From the NCBI GenBank assembly GCA_023105745.1, contig JALGQZ010000004.1:68747112-68811111 (forward strand): 64,000 nt of DNA, read 5' to 3'. The notes beneath the pieces were generated by a model. It had not been told where the DNA came from. It made no database searches and was given only the letters and a program-made list of their open reading frames with translations. This DNA comes from Austropuccinia psidii (Eukaryota > Basidiomycota > Pucciniomycetes > Pucciniales > Sphaerophragmiaceae). Shown here piece by piece: positions 50,911 through 61,377 of the stretch (position 1 is the first letter of the stretch; each line of letters starts with the position of its first letter). The translations under genes and the position numbers were made by a program.

Positions 50911-52597
50911 AACTACCTAAGGTTTCATTTCCTATTATTTTTTAATTTCTAATTTTATGTCATTATAAAGAAGAATTAGAAAGATTTACTGACTTGAATG
51001 ATCTAAACATATTTTTTATTTTTTATTTATTTCAAACTCATTTATTTATTTTCACTAAGAGCTAGGGTCATATCCCATTCATGAGCTCAAAAATATTCTA
51101 TTATAATTTTCCTACTATTACAAAAAGAGCCATTAAGTTGGCTTAATTTTTCAACTCAATAATAACAATAATTAAAAAAAAACTCTACATCAAGCATTAT
51201 TTTTTTTTAAAAAAAAATGAATGATGATCAATTTATTTTAAATATTTCTTCAATTACAAGAGAGTGATTGGAACTTGTTTGAAAAGAAGAAGTATTTGTG
51301 CCATGAAGGCATTAATTGAACTCTGAAGGAGTTATTTATATTAAAAACTCATAAATTGATGACATAATTTGGGGAATTTACATATTAATAACACCTCAAT
51401 GTGCTATTTATTCCAAATGGAATTTAAAAAGCCCCCCAAAGAGCAAACAAGAGTTTTTTTTTTTTGTACAAATTTTCAATTTCACTGTTTATATTTTTTA
51501 ACAACTCAAATGCATTTATGGGTAACAGAAAATCTGAACCATAAAGGGGATGGACTTGAAATAAAGTCTGAGTCACAATGATGATTCCAAACGGAAGAGT
51601 TGTGGCATCATAAGGGTCATTATATGAATAAAGGACTCAAATTATGATCATTCAACTATGTAATATTAATCATAAATACTCTCAAGAGCACCAATGTTTA
51701 CTGATTGGCATAAATTACCACCTTCAACCAAACAGTTCCATGATCTTAATTGTGATTCAGGCTTATATATCTTAAATTGTGATTTTTACTCAGATATCCC
51801 ACTTAATGGTTATTTTATACTTACATTAAAAAAAAAAAAAAAAAAAACTTATTATTGAATCATCATCAAAATAACATTATGTAAATTTTATGTATCATTA
51901 TTTATCCTTATCAAAATCACTATAAAAAATAAGGGGTGGGTAAACTTATTTCTTACACTATCCCTTATAGTGAAAGTTTTGGGGGAATGAGAACATATTC
52001 TCTTCAAAATTTGAAAACCAACTCAAGATTTTTAAATGGAGAGGGGGGCCCTTATCCAAACAAATATTATTAAAAAAAATATATATCAATAAATTAATAT
52101 TAAAATCAATTTTAAATCACCTTATTATTACAATTTTTTATTTTTTCATTTCTTTATAACAGGTATAATTCAGGAATACAAAAGAACAAAAGGACATAAA
52201 TCATTTTGAAGAAATAGCAAGAGAATTGGGAAACAACTTATCATAGGAGAATTATTCAAAATAGTGAAAAAGAAGAAGATTATTTATGAAGAAAAGCAGG
52301 AGTTCCTTATGGATTGACCTTTGGACAGAACAAGACCTTGGACACTTCTTTGATTCTGGATTGAAACTCAATTGGGATTCAAGAATCACTGGCCAGGATT
52401 TATGGACTGAAGGATGACTCATTGGATTGATTATTGATTCAGGACTCACTCAACATGATGGACCAACAAGATGATGTAAAACACTCAACTCAAATTGCCC
52501 TTGGGATTTTAAAGAAGAATTGTGAAGACCTCAAGATTTCAGGACACTAGCAGATTCTTAGAAATAAAAAAAAAAAAAAAAAAAAAAAAATAACTAA
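50911..52597 (+). other. Element D internal non-coding DNA, second part
   Basis: AT-rich, with A20 (51828-51847) and A25 (52566-52590) tracts and no supported gene. A G/C patch GGAGAGGGGGGCCC near 52039 resembles a polypurine run. Confidence 0.4.
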
Positions 52598-55500
52598 TTG
52601 AAGATGGATCACCAAATTTTAGCAGCCAAATACAAATCAGTCCTGAAGAAGGTGAGACCAGTCAATGAGCCAATGCCTCAAGACCTTAACCCACCTTTGG
52701 AAAGACCACCTTTGTCAAGAGATCCTTATGAAACACCCTTATCACCAAACCCACCTATATTTCAAGAAACCTTCAAGGTCACCCATGAAAGACTCCAAGC
52801 AGTCAATTTTGGCCCACCAGGATGGTTATCAAATGAAGAAATCAATTTACTCAAAAATGTTATTACCTTAAGGGAAAAAGCAATAGCTTTCTGTGAAGAA
52901 GAAAGAGGATTACTCAAACACTCATATGGAAAACCTTACAAGATACCAGTAATACCTCATGAACCTTGGCAGAAGAAACCAATTCCCATTCCCAAATCAA
53001 TTTTACCTCAGTTTACTGAATTAATCAGAGAAAGAATCAGGACTGGACTCTATGAGCAATCTACCTCAAGCTACACCAGCCCAATCTTTTGTGTGGCCAA
53101 ATCAAATGGGAAACTCAGAATTGTCCATGACCTTCAAGAACTCAACAAAGTCACCATCAAGGATGCTGGCTTACCACCTCACATTGAAGAATTTGTAGAT
53201 GCATTTGCAGGAAGAGCATGCTATGGACTAGGAGACATCATGGGAGGATATGATGAAAGAGAATTAGATGTCACTACAAGACCCCTCACTACTTTTGAAA
53301 CACCCCTTGGAAGGATGCAACTCACAAGACTACCCCAAGGAGCCACAAACTCAGTAGCAGTATACCAAGCCCAAATGACCTGGATACTTCAAGAAGAAAT
53401 ACCAGAAAGTGTAGGAATTTTTATTGATGATGGAGGAATAAAAGGACCAAGATCACTTTACAACCAAGAAACACTACCAGAAAACCCATCAATAAGAAGA
53501 TTTATATGGGAATATGCCATAACCTTAGAAAGAATTTTATTCAGGATTGAAGAAGCAGGACTTACTATCTCAGGATCCAAGTTTGCATGCTGTGTTCCAG
53601 CTTTGGACATAGTAGGGCATGTTGTATCATTCAAAGGAAGAACAATCTCAAAACAAAAGATCAACAAGATTCAAAATTGGCCAACACCTCTCAACAAAAA
53701 AGAAATAAGAGGATTTCTTGGTCTTTGTGCCTATGTAAGAATGTTTATTGAAAACTTCTCACAAGTTGCATCACCACTCAGAAGGCTCACCAGAGAAGAT
53801 GTTGACTGGGATTGGGATCAAAAATGTGAAGAAGCTTTCCATAAGCTCAGAAGAATAGTTGAAGAAGAAATAACCCTCAAGAAATTGGATTATGACAAAG
53901 GAGCAGGAAAAATCAAGCTAGCAGTAGATTCAAGCTACATTGCTGCAGGAGCAGTACTCACTCAAGAGGACAAAGAAGGAAAGGACAGACCAGTATTATA
54001 TGAATCAATAACTTTTTCAAAATTGGAATCAAAATACTCACAACCCAAATTGGAACTCTGTGGAGTTGCAAGAATTCTCAAGAAGCTTCAAACCATACTT
54101 TGGGGACAACATTTTGAATTACAGGTTGATGCCAAGGCCTTAATTGAAATGATCAACACCCCTTGCTTACCCAATTCCCCCATGACAAGATGGGTGGCTT
54201 TCATTCAACTATTTTCCTTTGATTTGGTACACAAACCAGGGAAAACTTTCACTATGCCAGATGGGCTATCCAGAAGACCAAAAAACTCAGAAGAAGAAGA
54301 TGAAGATGCACCAGAATTTGATGAAGAAGAAGATTGGATCAAGCCACACCCTGGATTTGGGGCCAAGAATGTAAATTCACTCAATCTTTCAGGAATACAA
54401 GTGCCAACCAAACAAGAAGGATTTTGGAAGAGAATGCAGGAATACTTAAGTACAATGAAAAAACCACAATCAAGTAAAGATGAAGAATTTAGAAGGATAA
54501 AAAGAAGGTCATCCAACTTTTTCTTGGAAGATGGCCAGCTCAAAAGAAGAAATAACCCTAACCCTCAATTGGTAGTATCAAGTCAAGAAGCTCAAAGATA
54601 CATTTTAAAGTCACTTCATGAAGACATGGGCCACAGAGGAGAAAATGAAACTTACAGAAGAATTAAAGCAAGATTTTGGTGGGAAGGAATGAAGAAATCA
54701 GTCAAGAAATGGGTTCAATCTTGCCTAGCCTGCCAAAAGAGAAGTCAAAACTTACAAAGGGAACAAGGAAGGCCTACAGCAACATCAACAATCTTTGAAA
54801 GGGTAAGCATGGATGCAGTCCATATCAAATCTGGAAGATGGAAATATATGGTTGTGGCCAGAGATGACTTTTCAGGATGGCCAGAAACAGTTGGACTAGT
54901 CAAATTAACAGCAAAAGCAGTTTCAGAATGGTTCACCTCAGAATGGATATGCAGGTATGGCTCACCAAAGGAAGTAACTGTTGATGGGGGGCCAGAGTTT
55001 GGAAAAGAATTGCAAGATGCAGTAAACAAAGCAGGATCAAGGATCAGAGTCACCACACCTTATTACCCAGAGTCTCAGGGAATGATTGAAAGGGGCCATA
55101 AGCAACTCAAAGATGCATTAATCAAGATGTGTGGAGAAAATGGAGGAAAATGGAAAAAATATCTACCTTTGGTTACATTGGCTGACAGAATCTCAACTAA
55201 AAGGACAACTGGTTTCTCACCATATGAACTCCAATTTGGACAACTACCAGTATTACCAATTGACATTGAAACAAAAACATTTTTAGCAGTAGAATGGCAC
55301 AAAATATTGACCACTGAGGAATTACTGGAAGCCAGAGCCAAACAGTTGGAAGGAAAAGAAGAGATGAGAAGAAAAGCAGCAGAAAAACTCAAAAAATCAA
55401 GGGAGGACTCAATGAAATATTGGGATAGAAGAATGGCACACCAACTAAGATCACCACTTAAGCCAGGAGATTTGGTCCTGGTTTACAACAAAGCAATAGA

Positions 55501-55765
55501 AACTAATTGGGGACTACTTTTCAAAAACAAATGGAATGGACCCTACAGAGTAATCAAACAAATAAACAATGGACCATATGAACTTGAGGAACTTGATGGA
55601 ACAGAATTAGCAAGAAGATTTGCAGCATCTCAAGTCAAGAGGTTCTACCCAAGAGGAAAGTTGATAAACACAAAAGAAGACACAGAAGAAGAACAAAGTG
55701 AAGAAGATGAATCAATAAATAAGGAAGAGGTATTGGAGGAAACCACAGAATCAGATGAGGAATAA
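52598..55765 (+). CDS. pol: Element D Pol: RT-RNaseH-integrase
   Basis: The likely start is ATG 52604 (TTG 52598 is upstream); it lies 13 bases after an A25 tract. It shows RT with HDLQELNKVT, LPQGATNSV and FIDD near 275 in place of the usual YxDD, RNase H (LAVDSSYIAAGA, LELCGVARIL, MPDGLSRRP), an integrase zinc finger (HEDMGHRGE..SCLACQ), a DDE core (MDAVHIK, VDGGPEFGK, YYPESQGMIERGH) and a C-terminal LKPGDLVLVYN/WNGPYRV module. It ends in an acidic Glu/Asp/Ser tail and has no chromodomain. Protease is absent because it is in the gag ORF. No internal stops. How it is expressed 8.3 kb after gag is unknown: splicing or internal initiation. Confidence 0.93.
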   Translation: MKMDHQILAAKYKSVLKKVRPVNEPMPQDLNPPLERPPLSRDPYETPLSPNPPIFQETFKVTHERLQAVNFGPPGWLSNEEINLLKNVITLREKAIAFCEEERGLLKHSYGKPYKIPVIPHEPWQKKPIPIPKSILPQFTELIRERIRTGLYEQSTSSYTSPIFCVAKSNGKLRIVHDLQELNKVTIKDAGLPPHIEEFVDAFAGRACYGLGDIMGGYDERELDVTTRPLTTFETPLGRMQLTRLPQGATNSVAVYQAQMTWILQEEIPESVGIFIDDGGIKGPRSLYNQETLPENPSIRRFIWEYAITLERILFRIEEAGLTISGSKFACCVPALDIVGHVVSFKGRTISKQKINKIQNWPTPLNKKEIRGFLGLCAYVRMFIENFSQVASPLRRLTREDVDWDWDQKCEEAFHKLRRIVEEEITLKKLDYDKGAGKIKLAVDSSYIAAGAVLTQEDKEGKDRPVLYESITFSKLESKYSQPKLELCGVARILKKLQTILWGQHFELQVDAKALIEMINTPCLPNSPMTRWVAFIQLFSFDLVHKPGKTFTMPDGLSRRPKNSEEEDEDAPEFDEEEDWIKPHPGFGAKNVNSLNLSGIQVPTKQEGFWKRMQEYLSTMKKPQSSKDEEFRRIKRRSSNFFLEDGQLKRRNNPNPQLVVSSQEAQRYILKSLHEDMGHRGENETYRRIKARFWWEGMKKSVKKWVQSCLACQKRSQNLQREQGRPTATSTIFERVSMDAVHIKSGRWKYMVVARDDFSGWPETVGLVKLTAKAVSEWFTSEWICRYGSPKEVTVDGGPEFGKELQDAVNKAGSRIRVTTPYYPESQGMIERGHKQLKDALIKMCGENGGKWKKYLPLVTLADRISTKRTTGFSPYELQFGQLPVLPIDIETKTFLAVEWHKILTTEELLEARAKQLEGKEEMRRKAAEKLKKSREDSMKYWDRRMAHQLRSPLKPGDLVLVYNKAIETNWGLLFKNKWNGPYRVIKQINNGPYELEELDGTELARRFAASQVKRFYPRGKLINTKEDTEEEQSEEDESINKEEVLEETTESDEE

Positions 55766-55798
55766 AGAGCTCTCACCTGGAATGCTGGGGACAGCATT

Positions 55799-55813
55799 AA
55801 ATGGAGAGGGGGA
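55799..55813 (+). promoter_or_regulatory. Element D polypurine tract
   Basis: AAATGGAGAGGGGGA abuts LTR TGTGG at 55814. Confidence 0.7.
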
Positions 55814-57817
55814 TGTGGTATTCCATACCATTTTTTTTTCACCAGGCTCAAGCTCATAGTACCCTATAACAGCAGGAAATACAGCCTACAGGCAGACTTA
55901 CACTCAAATTTTACACCAAAAGGTCAATTTTACAGCAAGAAGCTGGATTTAACTCATAAAACCATGGCACAGGCACCAAAGGGAAGTGTATGTGTTTAAA
56001 TAACTTATTCAATTTCACTATGCATATGTAAAAAATCAATTTACATATAGCAAACTAGTTACAACAAATGAGGTACCACCCTTTAAATTACACACCCCAC
56101 CCAGCTTTACACCCCCTTACAGCCACAGGACTCATGCAACAAGAAAATGACACATGCATTAGTTATACAGCCAACTTGCATTCAAAGTCACATGATGCAA
56201 AGCTCAGCTCCATGGAATTCCTGCAATTCATTTACAACACAGCCACAGGAGTACCTTATCTTATATCCTCAGTAACCCCACTTAAAACCTTAAAACAGAA
56301 TCATAATTATTTACACCACTCATCACCTCATGCAAACCAAAGCTAGTTATAACAGGTTGCATGCAGTACACAATTTTAATTAAATCTCAACCACATGACT
56401 ATGCACAGCATGTGCCAAACTCAAAAAATCACATCAGCTCATACATAACAGTAAATTCACCAGTGCAAGAAATTATCACCTGACTTCATTTTAAAGTTCA
56501 AAAAGAAGAAAAACAACCATGACACCTGCATAAATTACACAGCCACTTCTACCAAACCTAAAATAGGACATATGCAAAGGAATTACAAGGTCATCATGTG
56601 ATACTGTATCTACCAACAGAATATCATGTGACAGAAAAGAGGCTGTGCACAAGAAAAATCCTCAGCCAAAATGAAATCACCTCATGCATGCAAGGAAAAT
56701 CCAAGAATATCACATCATAATTAGTCCACCAAAAGACAATCATGTGATAAATGGAGGCTGTGCAGAGAGAAAATTATCACCCAACCTTAAATCACCTGAC
56801 CCATGCAAGAAAGGTCCTCACCAAAAACAGAGTCACATGATGAAATCAAGAGGAATTAAGGTGGAAAAAGACAGCTCCCATGGAGGGCCCCCTGGGCTCC
56901 CAAAAGGTATAAATAGAGGGGCTCTCTCCCCCAAATTTCAAAATCCCCCCCATGCAAATATATCCCATGCAAATTATATCCCCTGCACATTACAAGCACA
57001 GGAATAAGTTATCCCTCACCTGGGAGGTAGTCCAGCAAATTATAGTGAATTTACTTACCCAGTAGCTAAGCTCAGTGGAAGTATAGCTTTGAAGATTACC
57101 CAGTAGCCAAGCTCAGTGGAATCTTATTATTATTAAAATAAAAAATAAAAATTACCCAGTACCCAAAATTAGGGTTACTACTCTATTAAAATATTTTATC
57201 CAGTAAAATTAACACAAATTATCAAGACTTAAAAATTACTTACCCCTTTAAAAAATCCAATATCAAAGAAATCTTACCTCTTAAATTTAACAAATACAAT
57301 ATTATTTTATTATTAACCACTCTTAAAAAAGAATAACAAACCTTTAAAAAATTATTTACTCTATTATAACTATACCTTAACAAAAAAAATACCTTTACCA
57401 ACACTCACCAAATTTTCCAGAACACCTTAAAAAAAACCATCTTGCAAAAAGGAATTCTAACCAGGAAGAAAAAACTCACCTCAATTTCACCAAAAACTAT
57501 TAAAATTAAAACAGACAAGTATTTCATTGAAATCTCAAATTTAACTGAAATAACTGACATTATTTTTTATATTATTTATTGAATAGGTCTGATCTGAGAC
57601 TGCTGAATTTTGTCTTCTGCAGTTGTAAAGCCACTTACTAATTTTATTTTGGTTTGTGAGCTCCAAGGAAGATTTTGTTCAGTATTTTAGGAGGGGCAGG
57701 CAATACACCCTTGCCACCCTTGGTTACAGGAGTTATTAGCAATTCAAAACTAGTTACCTGTGATTTCCCCCTCCAGGTACTGCCTCATTTTAATCCCACA
57801 CAAGAGGAGTTCCCACA
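55814..57817 (+). repeat. Element D 3' LTR (2004 bp)
   Basis: Nearly identical to the 5' LTR. Differences seen are nine instead of ten T near 55842, A for C near 55882 and T for C near 57009. The right flank is CTACT. Confidence 0.95.
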
Positions 57818-59292
57818 CTACTTATAACTTGTAATACTTCAAGTGGTACTTCTTTGTAAGACCATGTAAAAACATAAAAATGAGCTGATAAGGTTATGAT
57901 AGGTTTTTCCCAGAGATGAGAACCTTATTTTATCTCAAATCAGGGTGGAAAGAGGTGTGTAACCCCTTCAAGTTTTAATAGAATGGATATTTTTACTCAA
58001 GTGGTTGGTTTGTGGTTTAATACGGCCAAAAACGTCTACATTGGTATCCAAAGGTCGTTTGGGAGCCACATTTCTATGTTATGCACCCACCAGAGGTAAA
58101 ATCTACACCAATGAGAGTTCCAGGCATACTATCAAATCCAGGACACATGCAATCAGCTAATAATAATTTCTGGATAACTCTTATTACTCAAGTCATGAGA
58201 GATAAAAATGTAATTACAACTTGAAAGGTTTTCACACATCATAATTCAATTTTATGTAATAAACTGCCACAGTACCACTAAGTAAAGCTTGGAGTTCAGA
58301 TTTTTAGCTTGTATCATGAGTAAGCAGACTTTGGCCACTTTGACACCTCATAATCCAACTATGCAGCATAGTATCCCATGCTACCACATGATGGGGTTAT
58401 AGCCTTCAACCCTAAATGCCTTTGTCATTTTTGAAGGGAAAGGTCTCAAAAATGGCTACAATTGTATAAAAATGTGAGCTCCAAAGGAGGGTTACCCTTT
58501 TCAAAATCATTGGATGAAGTTTTCAAAATTTATTCAGCCTCAAATCATTTTCATGATAGGAAAAAATGCCAATCCACTTTGAAAAGTTGAAGATAAAGGA
58601 ATAAGGATTAAATTTTTATGTAACCCTGATCCATGAATTTTAGAAATTAGTCTATGTGAGAGGTCTCTGACCAAAACTGTTGAAGCTGGATTAGAGGGGA
58701 CAAATAGAATTATTTTGTCGATTCACCCACATGATTTTTGCATGTTAATTTGTGATCCATTCATGCGAAAGTCTTGAGAGTGATACCATTGGATAGCCCT
58801 TGTTTGAGGATTTTCTAAAAGCCACCCTTTTGATGGGTCTATGGCCCAATCTTAATCTTAAGATGGGGTGTTAAAATTAAGGTTTATTCTGCCAGCCTAT
58901 GACTCAAACCCAGAGAAAATGCCTGTCAGCCAAATACCACAAACCAATGGTAAATGTAAGATACCACCAAAACATGGGGTTGAACCAAACCAGCTCCAAA
59001 AGGTATCAAAAGGAAGAAGAAAATCACCTGTTTCCAAATACACAAGTCCCAACAACACAGGACAAATAATAACAAAGTCATTCCTGTTCAAAGTTGTTGC
59101 TGAGCACAAACCTTAATTTTCATCTCCAATCTGAAATCTAGAGTAAGAGGCTTAACCCCCCAAAAAGGGTGTTCAAAGTGAAGCTCTAGGTAAGGGCTAT
59201 TTAATGGTACTTGGAAAACTGAGCTAGCACCACAAATACAGAAGGTATGACCAAAATAATATTCACCTCTCATACAGCTTCTACAGTTGTAG
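57818..59292. other. Anonymous spacer
   Basis: About 1.5 kb of unrecognised sequence without a supported gene. An 82-codon frame at 58868-59116 has no motif and an equally open antisense frame. Confidence 0.4.
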
Positions 59293-61259
59293 TGTAAGGT
59301 TTGACTATGAAACAATAAGTAAAAATTACTAATATTTTCCTTATTGTACTATTAATGTCCTTATAAATGAAATAAATAAGATAAAAATAATTATAATAAT
59401 AAAGAATTTTTATAATTATGATGTAAAAATAAGTATATTATCAATAAAATATGATAATATAATATAATAAAATAAATCTATTAATATAAAATAATTAATA
59501 TATTTAATGGCACTTTATTATTGTTACAAACAAATAATAAAGGCGTAAAAAATTGTTTTTTATTAATAAAAAACAATTAATAACAATAATATTACCAATA
59601 TTAAAGTTATAAATTAATAGAAATACTATTTATATTAATTAAAGAAGTATTAAAAGAATAATATAGAGAAAATTATTATAATAAGAGAAAAGAACCTACT
59701 TTTAATACTTAATACAATAATTTTGAGATATTTTAGGCCAAATAATGTAAATACAGCTTATCCAAATTGTATTTACAATAAAAAATAGATAAAATTAAAA
59801 ATATTCTTGATTTTTATGTGGAAATGAGTTTTAGAGAGATTTTTAACAAAAACAATTAAACAAATGATTTAATCACGTCCAAATTGATGATTCTAATAAG
59901 ATGATCTTTGGTCTTTAATAATATAAAAGTCTTATATATAAAGAATAAAGATATTACCTTTTTAATTGTATTGATTTAATGTTTTTGATGCATCTGAGGG
60001 GAAAACAGAGCAAAAGAGCTCTATTTATAGTAAATACCTCCCTCCTAGAGTCCAACAGGCTTCTAGTAGACGTGTACTGATCATATCAACCGGAATTGAT
60101 CAATATTTTAAGGTTTCGTGATGATTACATCATGATCAAACCACATTACATCATTATTATGCCATTATTAAGAGTTATCACTATAACTCTAGGTTTGATG
60201 TTGTCAAAGGCTTGGCAGAACCCCAAATTTCGTGGATTTTATTAATTTTAATCATAAACTAATAGTATTCACCAATTGTATCACTTATATGACTGTTAAA
60301 CTTAATTTAAGGTTACAGTGAGTGATCATAAATGATCAAATTAAGCTCAAACGTTTATCCTTAAAAACTTTCAAGATTTACACGCTCCAGAAATTCAGAG
60401 AGTGAATTCTAATAGCTTGGCATAACCTTATTATGCTTCCAAGAGAATTTCATTACATCATGAAAACTCTATTTTTGATGATTTTTCTTGTAACTCATCT
60501 TTTCTGTCAAAATTTAATATTTTAAACTTCAAACTATGATTTCAAGGGGTTATATCTTGAATATTATAAAAAAAAAAAAATCATTCTTCACGAATGAGCT
60601 AGTAGGATCCAACTGTCTACTTTTTTTTTAAGTTTGGACCACTTTCACAACAAAGTGGTCAACAGCTCTGTTGATTTTAATCAATAATTCCTTACAGATT
60701 TTAACCTTGTTTATAACTTGTGAAATAAACTTCATTTCTGTATTCCTACAGTAATTACGTGATGACTTTATTCTTGGTTCATCACTCTATCATGCATAAT
60801 TCAAGAGATATTAGCTAAACTCCTTGAATATATGTGTTGACCAAAAAAGAGCATATATTCAGGATAATTCCTTAAGTATTGAATTTGAAGCTTAGCTTAT
60901 TAATTGTTTTATGTGTGGAGTTTTATGGAGACTCCAATGGTACCATTTATTTTACATGTTGTTTCATTGGTCTTGGAAATAAATAAGGATTCGTGTTTTT
61001 TATAAGGTATTATTACTTATAACTTATTAAATATTGACTTTACAGATATGCCATAAAAATGGTATATGTGTATTTTACCATGGGGAATCCAATGGTATAA
61101 TTTATTTCAAATGTTTATTCATTGGTGTTTGAGTTAAACCAAGTTTTATAGCAATTTATGGTATTTTTGTAGTTTTAAGGTACTTATTTTTAATGTATAA
61201 TTATATTAAATATTTCTTGTGACCTTTTTGGGTATGTGGTCATATCTCAAAGGTTCACA
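59293..61259 (-). repeat. E7 3' LTR (1967 bp, A family)
   Basis: TGTAAGG..TTCACA ends. It has the minus-strand TATAAATAG at 60029-60021 and the family palindromes, including the perfect AT-rich 28-bp one near 59549. Confidence 0.9.
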
Positions 61260-61377
61260 TTCCCTACCACCAAAAAAGATTGTACCACAATCTGATATGT
61301 GTAATTAAGGTATCATCCACTGTCCTACATCTTCAATAGACTTTGTTAGTCTTGAAGCTCAATAATGCTTAGCTTTT
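61260..61377 (-). promoter_or_regulatory. E7 3' untranslated stretch and polypurine tract
   Basis: Reverse complement of the stretch following pol in elements A and E4. Confidence 0.6.

Larger units (their letters stand above)
39270..57817 (+). mobile_element. Element D: very young giant LTR retrotransposon (18.5 kb) with accessory cassette
   Basis: LTRs 39270-41274 and 55814-57817 begin TGTGGTATTCC and end TTCCCACA. CTAC stands on both sides (ACTAC if the terminal A is counted). By eye the LTRs differ only by one T in a T-run and two substitutions, so insertion was recent. Between gag-protease (41561-44260) and pol (52598-55765) lie 8.3 kb holding unknown ORFs and two hairpin repeat families. 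Usual Ty3/Gypsy elements are 5-10 kb with gag and pol adjacent. Confidence 0.93.

Noticed and set aside
58868..59116. 82-codon ORF after element D
   Set aside because: The antisense frame is equally open, with no domain or start context; not supportable.
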